Of a stretch of DNA of 63,246 bases, positions 33,483-42,404 are shown piece by piece (position 1 is the stretch's first letter; every line of letters begins with the position of its first letter). A model generated the notes under the pieces. That model saw only the letters and a program-made list of their open reading frames with translations, was not told the DNA's origin and ran no database searches. The translations under genes and the position numbers were made by a program. The DNA comes from Microcaldota archaeon (GTDB lineage Archaea; Micrarchaeota; Micrarchaeia; Anstonellales; Anstonellaceae), in the NCBI GenBank assembly GCA_021814005.1, contig JAKAJC010000005.1, positions 1 to 63,246 on the forward strand. Direction: 5' to 3'.

Positions 33483-36400
33483 ATGGATTACAAGGTGCCG
33501 TGGCGGAAGACTCCCGAGCCGCCAGTGGACAAATACACGCTGCCGTATGCGGCCCCGCCCCAGCGCACCACGCAGACGGCCGAGCAGGAAATAAGGCTGA
33601 TTATGACGCAAAAACCGGACAAAAACACCGGAGCGCGCCTTTTGGAGCTGTCAAAAGAATACACAAACTCGAATGCAAATGTAAAAGACAAAATCTCGCT
33701 TTTGGGGGCCGTGGCCGAGTACTGCAACAAAAACAACAAGCTGCTCAAATCGGCCGAAGATGGCGTGCAGGCTCTGCTCGCCGGCCAGATACGCTACCTC
33801 TCGCAGAGCGACCGCAGCATGAGCGCGACAAAGAAAATCGAAACACTTCTTGACATTCCGCCCTCTGTGGCGCTTGAGGCCAAAGTGAAAAATGCCATAG
33901 TTCTTTCTTACGGCGAGCAGACCGCTTATCTCAACGAGATGGCCAATGACATCTGGACCGCCGGAGGATGGGCGCGCGATTACAAATTATACTCTCTCGC
34001 AGGTTCCGGGATTGGGGGCGAGATACGCTACGACCCGCCGCCTTCCGAACTGGTGACAGAGCAGTGGGCCAACGACCAGAAGCGGGACGACGGCATGTGG
34101 CCGAAAGGCGACACCGTGCCCGCCGGGCAGCTGCCCGCCACCATGAAGCGCATGGCAATAAATTATTTCGAGGCTGAAGTGGCGGCCGCAAAGGCGATGG
34201 GAAAAAGCGGCAATTACAACATCAGGATTGTTGCAAAAAAGCTGGAGGAAAACGCCAGCGACGCGCTTGAGGATGCGCGCAAGCTGCCCGACAATGCCGA
34301 CGGACGGCGCGCGGCCCACAAGCTGCTTGTGCAGTATTACCACGAAAAGCTCCAGCCGGCGCTGGGGAAAATAGAGCAGGAGAAATACTTTGAACAGCTT
34401 TACGCGCTTGCCGGGGACAGCCCGTGGAAAAACGCGCTGGTGTTTATGCACGAGCACGCGCAGACCGGAATGCTGTGGAGCGCCGTGGCGCTTGGCGCGC
34501 TCAATCCAATGGCCGGCCGCATGGCATTTGCGGTGATGGGCGCAAAGCAGGTGCAGAGCGGAGTGCAGAGCGGAAACTACGGCGACATAATCATGGGAGG
34601 CTGCATGATTCTGGGCATGGTCAATACGGGCGTGGCCGGCAAAGCGGCCGGATACACCGTGCTGGGCGGCGCGGCATGGGGGGCCGCGTCCGAGATAAGC
34701 GATGATACAGGACTCACTACAAGGAAGCTGGAGAACATACTCAACAATTTCGTGCTTATCGAGGGCTATTTCAAGGCGAGGCTGGAAACGCAAAAGGCCC
34801 CGAAGGGACGCAAAAGCCCCAAAAAACCTGTGCAAAAAACAGAAAAAACCGCGCAAAAAAACATTCTGGAAACAGTGCCGAAAAAAACCGGGCAGGAAAC
34901 CGAAACCGCAAAAGCCGGCGAGGAGACTGGCGCGAAAAAAGGCGAAACGCCGGCGGAGCAAAAGCCGGTTGTGGAGCCAAAACCCATTGAACAAAAACCG
35001 ATTGAGCAGCAAAAACCAAAACTCACTGAAAAGCAGATGGAGGAGCAGGCCATTCTGCATGATGCCAAGAATGCGGCGGTCAACTGCTCCGACCCGGTTG
35101 GGGGGCTGCTGATATTTGTTGATAAGTTCCAGCCGTCGGCCGCTCAAACGGTGCTGAAAGACGGGTTGAACGCGCTGCGGACAAACATTTTGAAAATCAA
35201 CGACGGATTCGGCGAGCTCACCAAACTGACAGATGCAAAACAGCGCGACGCTCTGGCCGCGAGTTTGAGAAAACAGGTGAGTGATGCGCAGAAGCAGATT
35301 GAGAAGGTCACTGCGCAGGTTGACGATCTTTTGACCAGCCAGCCGCCGCAGAATGCGGAACTGGCCGGAGATATTGATTTCTTCAACACCGTCCTGCGCA
35401 AAAACAGCGGCGGGCTCACGAGCGCGCTGAAAGAGCTGAAAGCGCTCGGAGAGAGCGGCGTGCACAAGCTGGATGCAGGAGAATTTGACATTGTGGAGGC
35501 AGCCAGCAATTACGTCAATTCTGCAGTCAAATACTATGGAAAATTCGCAGGCCAGCAGCTGCGGGTGTATGAAATCGGCGCTGACGGCGTGCGCAGGCAG
35601 GTTGACGCAACCGACCCGTTCGTGTCTTTGGACGCATATTTCGACCCGTACTTGCTGCGCCGCGCGGTGAACAACCTCTGCGCCAATGCAGAAAGATATG
35701 GAAACACCAAGGCGTGGATGGAAGTGGAAGTGACACCGACGGAAGTGCGCATAAAAGTGATGGATGACGGGCCCGGATTTTCTGCGCAGGACGCGCCGAA
35801 GGCGTTTGACTACAAGAGCGGCATCGAGAATTACGGCAAACCCGGCTCCAGCCAGGTGGGCTTGAGCACTGTGAAGGCCGACGTGGAGAAGATGGGCGGC
35901 AGCGTTGCGGTGAGCGACGGGCCGCAAATGAGCGGCAAACCGACCACTGTGCAGATTACGCTGAAAAGAAAGGGGCCTGCAACAAGCGGCGGGCAGCAAG
36001 GCGCGCCGGCAACGTTCGGAGGGCAGGAAGGCGGGCGGGCCGGAACAGGCGGGCCGAAAGGCGGGCCTCAATCCATCAAGCCTGAAGAGCAGGCAAAAGT
36101 GCAGCAGAAGCAGAATGAGAGAAGGGGGCCGGCCGGCATATCGGTTGAGTTGAATGGCGCCAAGACCAGCCATGAGGCCGGCTTGAAAGTCGGGCAGAAT
36201 TACAATATTTATCAGGTTTGCGATGCGCTCGGAATCAAGGACATCGCGTCATTCGAGGTTGCGCTCAAGGATTATTTGGGAAATGAAGCGCAGTTCGAGA
36301 GTCTGCAGTTCCGCAGTCAGGGCCGCTCCGAAGTGGTGTTCGCGATTGCGGGCGAAGACGGGGCCGCTGTCGGGTATCTCAAGAACGCGGACGGAGTCAG

Positions 36401-37055
36401 GGTCCTTGACCGGCAGGTCAACCCGATTTTCAAAAAGCTCGGATTTGACGTGGAGTTCGAAGCGGCATACTACGGCGACCTGGCGATTATGAAGCCGATT
36501 CCGAAAATAAATCTTGACGCTTATCTGGTGCAGATTTACCGCAATTTCGACCGGCCCGGCTCGCTTGAGAATGCCAAGGCGCTCTTCTACGAGATTGGGC
36601 GGCAGACATATGCGAATTTTGTTTTTGGAATCCGCGACGCCCATCCTGCCAATTTCAGGGTGAGGGGCAGCGAAACCTCGCCAATCGTGCAGCGCATAGA
36701 CGCGGGGACGCTGGGGGAGGAGTTCAGGCCGCGCGACATCGGCAAGCTCTTCGGCAGGACGGCATCGCCCGACCCGGAAGCGTCCATAGCTTTTCAGGCG
36801 CTTTTGGAAAATCCGCAGCTTGAATACGAATTCTTCCGCGGATTTGGCGACGTTGCGGCCCGCACAAACACGCTGGCCAAAGACGCCGAACTGGCAAAAA
36901 TAGGGGGGCAGAAAATGACAATGGGCTGGAAAGAGGTCTGGCTTAAAATCACGGATTTGGGAGCAAAATACGAGGCCGCGAATCCGGCCGACCCGCTGCC
37001 CAGCATGCTGAAATACGGGCCGAATGAGATGGAGCTTATCGGCCTGCCAAGATGA
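33483..37055 (+). CDS. GHKL (histidine kinase-type) ATPase fused to a protein-kinase-like domain
   Basis: 1190 residues. N-terminal 320 are soluble and helical; about 338-405 is hydrophobic with Gly (possible membrane hairpin); 440-520 is a Lys/Glu/Pro linker; 520-700 is helical. A HATPase_c domain spans about 710-840, with N box NNLCANAERYG (near 730), DDGPGF (near 761) and GLSTVKADVEKMGG (near 793). No H-box His of a normal DHp domain is evident. After a Gly-rich linker, residues about 900-1110 resemble the protein-kinase-like fold: AVGYLK, FGIRDAHPANFRV (D...N catalytic loop, near 1050) and QRIDAGTLG (DFG-like, near 1072). Start supported by box A. Function is unknown. Confidence 0.75.
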   Translation: MDYKVPWRKTPEPPVDKYTLPYAAPPQRTTQTAEQEIRLIMTQKPDKNTGARLLELSKEYTNSNANVKDKISLLGAVAEYCNKNNKLLKSAEDGVQALLAGQIRYLSQSDRSMSATKKIETLLDIPPSVALEAKVKNAIVLSYGEQTAYLNEMANDIWTAGGWARDYKLYSLAGSGIGGEIRYDPPPSELVTEQWANDQKRDDGMWPKGDTVPAGQLPATMKRMAINYFEAEVAAAKAMGKSGNYNIRIVAKKLEENASDALEDARKLPDNADGRRAAHKLLVQYYHEKLQPALGKIEQEKYFEQLYALAGDSPWKNALVFMHEHAQTGMLWSAVALGALNPMAGRMAFAVMGAKQVQSGVQSGNYGDIIMGGCMILGMVNTGVAGKAAGYTVLGGAAWGAASEISDDTGLTTRKLENILNNFVLIEGYFKARLETQKAPKGRKSPKKPVQKTEKTAQKNILETVPKKTGQETETAKAGEETGAKKGETPAEQKPVVEPKPIEQKPIEQQKPKLTEKQMEEQAILHDAKNAAVNCSDPVGGLLIFVDKFQPSAAQTVLKDGLNALRTNILKINDGFGELTKLTDAKQRDALAASLRKQVSDAQKQIEKVTAQVDDLLTSQPPQNAELAGDIDFFNTVLRKNSGGLTSALKELKALGESGVHKLDAGEFDIVEAASNYVNSAVKYYGKFAGQQLRVYEIGADGVRRQVDATDPFVSLDAYFDPYLLRRAVNNLCANAERYGNTKAWMEVEVTPTEVRIKVMDDGPGFSAQDAPKAFDYKSGIENYGKPGSSQVGLSTVKADVEKMGGSVAVSDGPQMSGKPTTVQITLKRKGPATSGGQQGAPATFGGQEGGRAGTGGPKGGPQSIKPEEQAKVQQKQNERRGPAGISVELNGAKTSHEAGLKVGQNYNIYQVCDALGIKDIASFEVALKDYLGNEAQFESLQFRSQGRSEVVFAIAGEDGAAVGYLKNADGVRVLDRQVNPIFKKLGFDVEFEAAYYGDLAIMKPIPKINLDAYLVQIYRNFDRPGSLENAKALFYEIGRQTYANFVFGIRDAHPANFRVRGSETSPIVQRIDAGTLGEEFRPRDIGKLFGRTASPDPEASIAFQALLENPQLEYEFFRGFGDVAARTNTLAKDAELAKIGGQKMTMGWKEVWLKITDLGAKYEAANPADPLPSMLKYGPNEMELIGLPR

Positions 37056-37089
37056 AACCATTAAGAGGAATGAGCGTCAGAGGCAGAAT

Positions 37090-37788
37090 ATGCAAAAAAA
37101 CAAGGATTTGACCGGCCGGCATCTGCAGGATTTGTTCACTTCCGGCAGCCAGAAAAAAGTGCTGGCGGCGGCAGGCGGAATCAGCATCACGAACAATCTG
37201 CTGGGCGCGAGGCAGGAGACGGCGCGCTACGCCCAAATCCCGATGATTTGGAAAATCAGCAGAACGAGGGGGCGGGCGGGGGAGCGGGAGAGGGTGAGCC
37301 CAACTCCGCTGCATGAGCAGCAGGCGATTGAAACTCTGATGAAAACAGCCCGCCAGAGCGGCATTGAAAAGATTGCGTTTTACGACGGGGAAAAGCTGCT
37401 GGCGTCAAAAGAGGGGATTCTTGTCCCCAAGTCGGCTTACCCGGCGCTTGTGCTGTGGTACCGCTCCAGCCACCATGAAGAAGGGGACTGGAAAGTCGAC
37501 TCGAATTTCCAGGGTGATTATGAGCGCTCTTTGCAGGCGTTCTTCTCGTTCCAGCAGGGCGGAAAAGCGTGGGTGAAAAAAGCCGACAAGGAGCGCATTG
37601 CGCGCGCGGCGTTTGTTATCGGCGTGCTGGGTGGCGGAGAAAATTTCCTGGCGTCTTATCCGATTGTTGATTCCATGCGCCTTATCGACACGGCACAGCC
37701 GCTGGAAGCGCACGTGGATGCGATTCAGGCCCACGCAGTATGGGCGATTGACAACATCATCCAGTTCTACAACGGCTCGACGCTGTAA
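37090..37788 (+). CDS. Uncharacterised 232-residue protein downstream of GHKL giant
   Basis: No family recognised. Soluble, mixed alpha/beta, with a basic N-terminal segment and the sequence AFYDGEKLLASKEGILVPKSA resembling a roadblock or profilin-like strand pattern (weak; split to GEKLLASKEGILVPK). The ATG at 37090 has AGAGG 6 nt upstream and lies 34 nt after the giant gene, so cotranscription is likely. It may be a partner of the GHKL protein. Confidence 0.68.
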   Translation: MQKNKDLTGRHLQDLFTSGSQKKVLAAAGGISITNNLLGARQETARYAQIPMIWKISRTRGRAGERERVSPTPLHEQQAIETLMKTARQSGIEKIAFYDGEKLLASKEGILVPKSAYPALVLWYRSSHHEEGDWKVDSNFQGDYERSLQAFFSFQQGGKAWVKKADKERIARAAFVIGVLGGGENFLASYPIVDSMRLIDTAQPLEAHVDAIQAHAVWAIDNIIQFYNGSTL

Positions 37789-37812
37789 TTTGGCGGCGGG
37801 CCGAACGACAAC

Positions 37813-37819
37813 TTTTAAA
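37813..37819 (+). promoter_or_regulatory. Box A for ABC transporter operon
   Basis: TTTTAAA centred 27 nt upstream of the ATG at 37843; no Shine-Dalgarno, hence leaderless. Confidence 0.5.
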
Positions 37820-37842
37820 CTGTCGCGCACCTCGAAGGCCGT

Positions 37843-39915
37843 ATGGCGTCAAGGCCGAAAAAATCAAAACTCTCAGGCGCAGCAAAACACAAACCTGCGC
37901 CGAAGCTCACCCGCAAACAGCTTCACAGCAAACCGAAGCGCCAGCCGAACAGGATGCTGGCGGCGGCATCGGAATGGGCAAGCATGCGGGGCGGAATGGA
38001 AGAGGAGAAAAAAGAAAACAAACTGATTTCTTCACCAGCTGCATCCGTGCAGGCCGAAACAGCGCAGCAAAATTTTGGAGTGCCTCCCGCCCCCGCGCCG
38101 CCCAAACAGGCCGGCCCGGATTATTCGGCCAAGCGCCTTGCAACCAGATGGTTTGCGCACAGGCCCGGCACTTTGCAGACCATGCTGCTGCTCACGGCCG
38201 GACTCACCATTCTTCTCTTTGGCTATCTGAACTGGTGGCCGCAGGTGTTTGCAAATCCCGAGACAAGCCAGCTGCCGTACTTTCTGGTGCGCACGCTCAT
38301 TCGCATGCTGGCCGCCTATGTTCTGGTGGTCGCGTTCGCGCTGCCTGTCGGCATAATAGCCGGACTTTACCGCAGGCCGCGGCAAATCATTCTTCCTCTC
38401 CTGGACATTTTGCAGTCCATTCCCGTGCTGGGCTACCAGCCGGCGGCAATAGCGCTTTTCGTGGGCCTTCTGCCCTCGCTGGGCGAGGTGCAGTTCGGCT
38501 ACGAGGTTGCGGCCGTGTTTCTCATTTTCACAGGCATGGCGTGGGCAGTTGTTTTCTCGGTAATCGGAGCGGTGCGAAATATTCCCGATGATTTGCGCAT
38601 CGCCTCCAACTGCTTCGGGGTGCGCGACTGGATGTACATGCGCCAGGTGATTCTGCCCGCGATTCTGCCGGCGTTTGTCACCGGCTCCATTCTGGCGTGG
38701 GGCGGGGGCTGGTATTTCCTCGTGGCGGCCGAACTCATCACATACGGCAGCAGCACCCATGCCCTGCCGGGCTTGGGCACTTATCTTGGAGACGCGATTG
38801 CAAAACAGGGCAACATCCCTTCGGCCATTTTCGGCCTCATCGTTTTCATCGCCGTGATTTACACAATAAACCAGATGGTGTGGAAGCCCCTGCAGGTGTG
38901 GGCGCGCCGCTACCGCACCCAGACCACTGCCGGCGGCCAGCTCGGCGAGGATGCGGCCGTGCGCCACAGCGTGGTGCTGAACATTCTTCGGGCGGGATTT
39001 GCGCGCCTCGAGGCTCTGGTTGCCCCGTTCATGCTCTTTGTCTGGAAGCGGGTGGTGCATGTGCGGCGCCTCGGCGCGCTTCTCACCCACGTGCCGCGGC
39101 GCAAGCACCACGTTTCTATTCCGCTCTACAAGCGGGGGGCGCTCTATTTGTTCTTCTTCTTCCTCGTGATGGCGGGACTTGCATATTTCTTCTCAATCGC
39201 GCTCGAGGCGCCCCTGCGGAGCTTTGAGCAGTCGCTGGCCGGCCACCCCGAAGTGGGGCGGCTGCCCGAACTTGCCCTGCGCTCAACTTTGCGCATAGGC
39301 ATTGCATATGTGCTGGCGCTAGGCTGGACTCTGGCGGCGGCGATAGCAATCACGCGCTCGAAAAAACTTTCAGACATTTTCTTCCCCCTCTTCGACATCG
39401 GCCAGTCCACTCCGGCGCTGGCCCTTTTCCCGTTCATGGTGCTCATAGTCATCCGATTCTTCGGAGGGGGCGGGCTGGCGATTGAGGTTGCGTCAATTCT
39501 TTTGCTTCTCACCGGCATGCAGTGGTATCTGCTGTTCAACATCATCGGCGCAATCAGGCAGATGCCGGGCGACATTCTGGAGGCGGCGCGCGCATTCAAC
39601 ATAACCGGAGTGCCGTATTACACCAACGTGCTGCTGCCGGCGATATTCCCCGGAATTCTGCTCGGCTCGATTCAGGCGTGGGGCGGCGCGTGGAACGCGT
39701 CGATTGTTTCGGAATTTGTCACGTTCGAGGCGCAGAACTATTCGGTGCCGGGCCTGGGCTCGTTCCTTACCCAGCAAACTCTTGCCGCCGCGCCCGACCC
39801 GTGGATAATCACCCTCGCTGTCGCGTGCATGACGGCAGTGGTGCTTTTGATGAACACGTTCGTGTGGAAGCCGCTGTTCAACTATGCCGAGAAATTCAAA
39901 TACAGCACCGGGTGA
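37843..39915 (+). CDS. ABC transporter permease, duplicated fused form (nitrate/sulfonate/taurine type)
   Basis: 690 residues: a hydrophilic Lys/Pro/Ala-rich N-terminal tail of about 110 residues, then two binding-protein-dependent permease domains in tandem. Each carries the EAA-type cytoplasmic loop: NCFGVRDWMYMRQVILPAIL in the first and AFNITGVPYYTNVLLPAIFP in the second, plus AWGGGW / AWGGAW motifs. This matches the duplicated permease component of anion importers. It pairs with the ATPase gene 19 nt downstream. No solute-binding protein is encoded in the window. Substrate inferred as an oxyanion or sulfonate. Confidence 0.9.
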   Translation: MASRPKKSKLSGAAKHKPAPKLTRKQLHSKPKRQPNRMLAAASEWASMRGGMEEEKKENKLISSPAASVQAETAQQNFGVPPAPAPPKQAGPDYSAKRLATRWFAHRPGTLQTMLLLTAGLTILLFGYLNWWPQVFANPETSQLPYFLVRTLIRMLAAYVLVVAFALPVGIIAGLYRRPRQIILPLLDILQSIPVLGYQPAAIALFVGLLPSLGEVQFGYEVAAVFLIFTGMAWAVVFSVIGAVRNIPDDLRIASNCFGVRDWMYMRQVILPAILPAFVTGSILAWGGGWYFLVAAELITYGSSTHALPGLGTYLGDAIAKQGNIPSAIFGLIVFIAVIYTINQMVWKPLQVWARRYRTQTTAGGQLGEDAAVRHSVVLNILRAGFARLEALVAPFMLFVWKRVVHVRRLGALLTHVPRRKHHVSIPLYKRGALYLFFFFLVMAGLAYFFSIALEAPLRSFEQSLAGHPEVGRLPELALRSTLRIGIAYVLALGWTLAAAIAITRSKKLSDIFFPLFDIGQSTPALALFPFMVLIVIRFFGGGGLAIEVASILLLLTGMQWYLLFNIIGAIRQMPGDILEAARAFNITGVPYYTNVLLPAIFPGILLGSIQAWGGAWNASIVSEFVTFEAQNYSVPGLGSFLTQQTLAAAPDPWIITLAVACMTAVVLLMNTFVWKPLFNYAEKFKYSTG

Positions 39916-39933
39916 AAAAAGATTGGATAATAA

Positions 39934-40803
39934 ATGGTAATATGCAGGGAGAAAACGGCGGAAGCCCGCCTGAAAGTGATTCGCGTGATGGAACAGCAGC
40001 ACCATATTCCCGAAGTCGAGGTCCGCCATGTCCGGCGCGCCTACACCGACGGCGACAAGAGCGTGCTGGCGCTGGACGACATTTCGTTTCATATCAACGA
40101 GCATGAATTTGTGTGCATCATCGGTCCATCCGGCTGCGGCAAATCCACTCTTTTGCGCCTTTTGGCCGGCCTGGAATTTCCCACTGCAGGCGCGGTGAAT
40201 CTTGGAGGCCGGCCGGTGAACGGGCCGAATCCGAAAAATGCTGCAATGATTTTCCAGACATTCGGTTTGCTGCCTTGGCGCAGCGTTTACCAAAATATTG
40301 AGCTTGGGTTGCAGGCGATAAACGTGCCGGAGCCGAAAAGGCATGAAATCATCACAAAATACATCAAGCTCATGGATTTGGAGGAATTTTCAGACTCATA
40401 CCCTGCCGAATTGTCTGGGGGAATGCGCCAGCGCGTCGGCATCGCGCGTGCGCTGGCCGTCGAGCCGCGCGTGCTTTTGATGGACGAGCCGTTCTCCATG
40501 CTGGACGCGCAGACTGCCGAGGCGCTGAGGCGCGATGTGCTCGAAATCTGGAATAACAAGCAGATGAAAACAAACACGTTTGTGATGGTGACGCATCTGA
40601 TTGAGGAGTCAGTGTTTATGGCAGATAGGATAATTGTGCTCTCAAAAAGGCCGGGAAGGCTTGTGGCCGACGTGCCAGTGGACGTGCCGAGGCCGCGCTG
40701 GGAGCACGCGCGCGACCCGGAATTTTTCGAGATGTGCGACATGCTGAAAAGGCTGATTGCATACCACGGCGGGCCCGAAGTTGCGCAGCTGGGCAAGGCG
40801 TAA
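39934..40803 (+). CDS. ABC transporter ATP-binding protein (SsuB/TauB/NrtD type)
   Basis: A 289-residue ATPase: Walker A GPSGCGKST, Q-loop IFQTFGLLPW, signature LSGGMRQRVGIARAL, Walker B VLLMDEPFSMLDA, switch His VTHLIEE. The closing DVPRPR is typical of the nitrate/sulfonate/taurine subfamily. It energises the fused permease encoded just upstream. The start is uncertain: ATG 39934 (given) or ATG 39988, which is nearer to the conserved VEVRHVRRAY beginning; neither has a good ribosome site. Confidence 0.92.
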   Translation: MVICREKTAEARLKVIRVMEQQHHIPEVEVRHVRRAYTDGDKSVLALDDISFHINEHEFVCIIGPSGCGKSTLLRLLAGLEFPTAGAVNLGGRPVNGPNPKNAAMIFQTFGLLPWRSVYQNIELGLQAINVPEPKRHEIITKYIKLMDLEEFSDSYPAELSGGMRQRVGIARALAVEPRVLLMDEPFSMLDAQTAEALRRDVLEIWNNKQMKTNTFVMVTHLIEESVFMADRIIVLSKRPGRLVADVPVDVPRPRWEHARDPEFFEMCDMLKRLIAYHGGPEVAQLGKA

Positions 40804-40815
40804 AGTTATTAAACA

Positions 40816-40833
40816 TTAAATAATATTATTTAA
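40816..40833. promoter_or_regulatory. Perfect 18-bp palindrome over the toxin-antitoxin promoter
   Basis: TTAAATAATATTATTTAA is fully self-complementary and contains TATA-like sequence 17-34 nt upstream of the antitoxin ATG. A ribbon-helix-helix antitoxin bound here would exclude TBP, a direct route to autorepression. Confidence 0.65.
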
Positions 40834-40849
40834 CTGCCAGGGGTGGAAC

Positions 40850-41071
40850 ATGACTCTCAAAACTTTTAACGTCGAAGAAACGACTTATGTGCGGTTCTCC
40901 CGCATATGCAAGGAGAACGGCATCAGCATGAGCCGGCAAATTGAAAACTTCATGCGCACGTTCGTGCGGGAAGAGCCGGCCGCGCGCAAAGAGTATCTCC
41001 AAAAACTCGAAAAGATACGCAGGGGCAGGTTCACTAAAGTTTCAAATCTCTCGCAACGGTACGGGTTGTAG
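40850..41071 (+). CDS. Ribbon-helix-helix antitoxin
   Basis: A 73-residue protein: N-terminal beta strand KTFNVEETTYVRFSRICKEN followed by GISMSRQIENFMRTFV, the strand-helix-helix arrangement of CopG/MetJ-type regulators. The C-terminal 30 residues are basic and probably wrap the toxin. GGGGTGG precedes the ATG. The TAG stop is followed directly by the toxin ATG, so the two are coupled. Confidence 0.82.
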   Translation: MTLKTFNVEETTYVRFSRICKENGISMSRQIENFMRTFVREEPAARKEYLQKLEKIRRGRFTKVSNLSQRYGL

Positions 41072-41338
41072 ATGCCATACGCACTCGAAATATCTGACGC
41101 TCTCGACGCCAAATTCAAGAAAATGACAGCTAGGGAGCGGAAACGGCTGAATGTCATTATCAAAAAGACTGAACAGATACTCGCCGACCCGCACCATTTC
41201 AAACCCTTGCGCGGAGATATGCACGGGGCACGGCGGGTGCACATAGACGGCTCGTTTGTCCTGACATATGAGATAGACGAGGCACGGAAAACGGTCCGGC
41301 TGCTGGATTTCGACCATCATGACAAGATATATGGATGA
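41072..41338 (+). CDS. RelE/ParE-superfamily toxin
   Basis: An 88-residue protein with the RelE fold pattern: helical N-terminus (ARERKRLNVIIKKTEQIL), then KPLRGDMHGARRVHIDG, FVLTYEID and VRLLDFDHHDKIYG. The terminal His-His-Asp-x-x-Tyr resembles the catalytic tail of YoeB/RelE-type ribosome-dependent mRNA endonucleases. The partner antitoxin is encoded immediately upstream. It ends just before the trxB ribosome site, so transcription may run into trxB. Confidence 0.82.
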   Translation: MPYALEISDALDAKFKKMTARERKRLNVIIKKTEQILADPHHFKPLRGDMHGARRVHIDGSFVLTYEIDEARKTVRLLDFDHHDKIYG

Positions 41339-41349
41339 GGAGTGAGAAT

Positions 41350-42303
41350 ATGGCTGAAAGCATTTATGACGTTCTTGTTGTGGGCGCGGGCTGCGCCGGC
41401 TCTGCCGCCGCGATGTATGCGGGCCGCTTCGGGCTGAAAGTCGCCATGATTGGCGAGATGCCGGGTGGCACCATTACGCAAACCCATGTTGTGGAAAATT
41501 ATCCGGGCTTTGAGACCATCACCGGCCTTGAGCTTGGCGAGCGGCTTCTCAACCACGCCAAGGCTTACGGTGTGGAAGTGAAAATGGAAAAAGTCGTGGA
41601 TGCTGCCAAGCGGCAGGATTTGCTTTTCTCGATAACGACCGATTCAAAGGAAGTGTATGTTTCACGCACCCTTATTGCCGCCACGGGTGCGGAATGGAAG
41701 AAACTGGGCGCGCCGGGCGAAAAGGAATACACAAACAAGGGCGTGCATTACTGCGCCCTTTGCGACGGCTCATTCTACAAAAACAAGGTGATTGCGGTCA
41801 TCGGCTCCGGAGATTCGGCTGCCAAGGAATCCCAGCTTTTGGCAGAATACGGCTCTCATGTGTATGTGTTTGTGCGCGGTGACGCCCTGCACGGCGAGCC
41901 GATTAACAACGCGCGCGTTGCGGTGAACAAGAAGATTACTGTTTTCACAAACGTGCAGGTGAAGGAAATTGTCGGGGGCGGGGAGAAAAAGAAAGTGACT
42001 CACCTCAAACTAAGCAAGTCCTGCGCTCCTTCTGGTTCCAAACCAACCGACCTTTTCCCCGTTGATGCCGTTTTCGTGCTCATCGGCCACAGCGCAGTCA
42101 GCGCATGGACCAAGGAATTGGGGGTTTCGCTCAATGCAAAAGGCGAAATAGCCATCGACCGCCTCTCGCGCACGAATGTGAGCGGGCTTTTCGCGGCAGG
42201 CGACGTGACTGACACAGAATTCAAACAGGCCATCACGGGCGCCGCCGAAGGCGTGTCGGCCGCCTATTCTGCTTATTCGTATTTGCAGAAAGGCAAAAAA
42301 TAG
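41350..42303 (+). CDS. trxB: Thioredoxin reductase
   Basis: A 317-residue FAD/NADPH disulfide reductase: GAGCAGSAAAMYAGR (FAD loop), redox-active CALC at residues 135-138 within HYCALCDG, GSGDSAAKE (pyridine nucleotide loop), and the closing GLFAAGDVTD. The first dinucleotide motif has Cys (GAGCAG) in place of the more usual Pro. It reduces thioredoxin or glutaredoxin-like proteins. GAGGAGTGA lies 5 nt before the ATG at 41350. Its position just before the giant Cys-rich gene may be meaningful for thiol supply. Confidence 0.92.
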   Translation: MAESIYDVLVVGAGCAGSAAAMYAGRFGLKVAMIGEMPGGTITQTHVVENYPGFETITGLELGERLLNHAKAYGVEVKMEKVVDAAKRQDLLFSITTDSKEVYVSRTLIAATGAEWKKLGAPGEKEYTNKGVHYCALCDGSFYKNKVIAVIGSGDSAAKESQLLAEYGSHVYVFVRGDALHGEPINNARVAVNKKITVFTNVQVKEIVGGGEKKKVTHLKLSKSCAPSGSKPTDLFPVDAVFVLIGHSAVSAWTKELGVSLNAKGEIAIDRLSRTNVSGLFAAGDVTDTEFKQAITGAAEGVSAAYSAYSYLQKGKK

Positions 42304-42377
42304 CGTTGCCAAAAAAGAAAAAGAATGAATATAATTTCAGACGATAAGGCCGTCCGCTCTGCCGCGGCCCTCACTTT

Positions 42378-42383
42378 TTTAAA
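42378..42383 (+). promoter_or_regulatory. Box A for giant Cys-rich gene
   Basis: TTTAAA centred about 24.5 nt upstream of the ATG at 42405, favouring that ATG over the one at 42399 for a leaderless transcript. Confidence 0.45.
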
Positions 42384-42404
42384 CACCCTGACCGATGGAT
42401 GGGT

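Noticed and set aside
33987-36173. 728-codon open frame on the minus strand
   Set aside because: Antisense to the GHKL giant; no family signature, His/Arg-rich composition, and no start signals.
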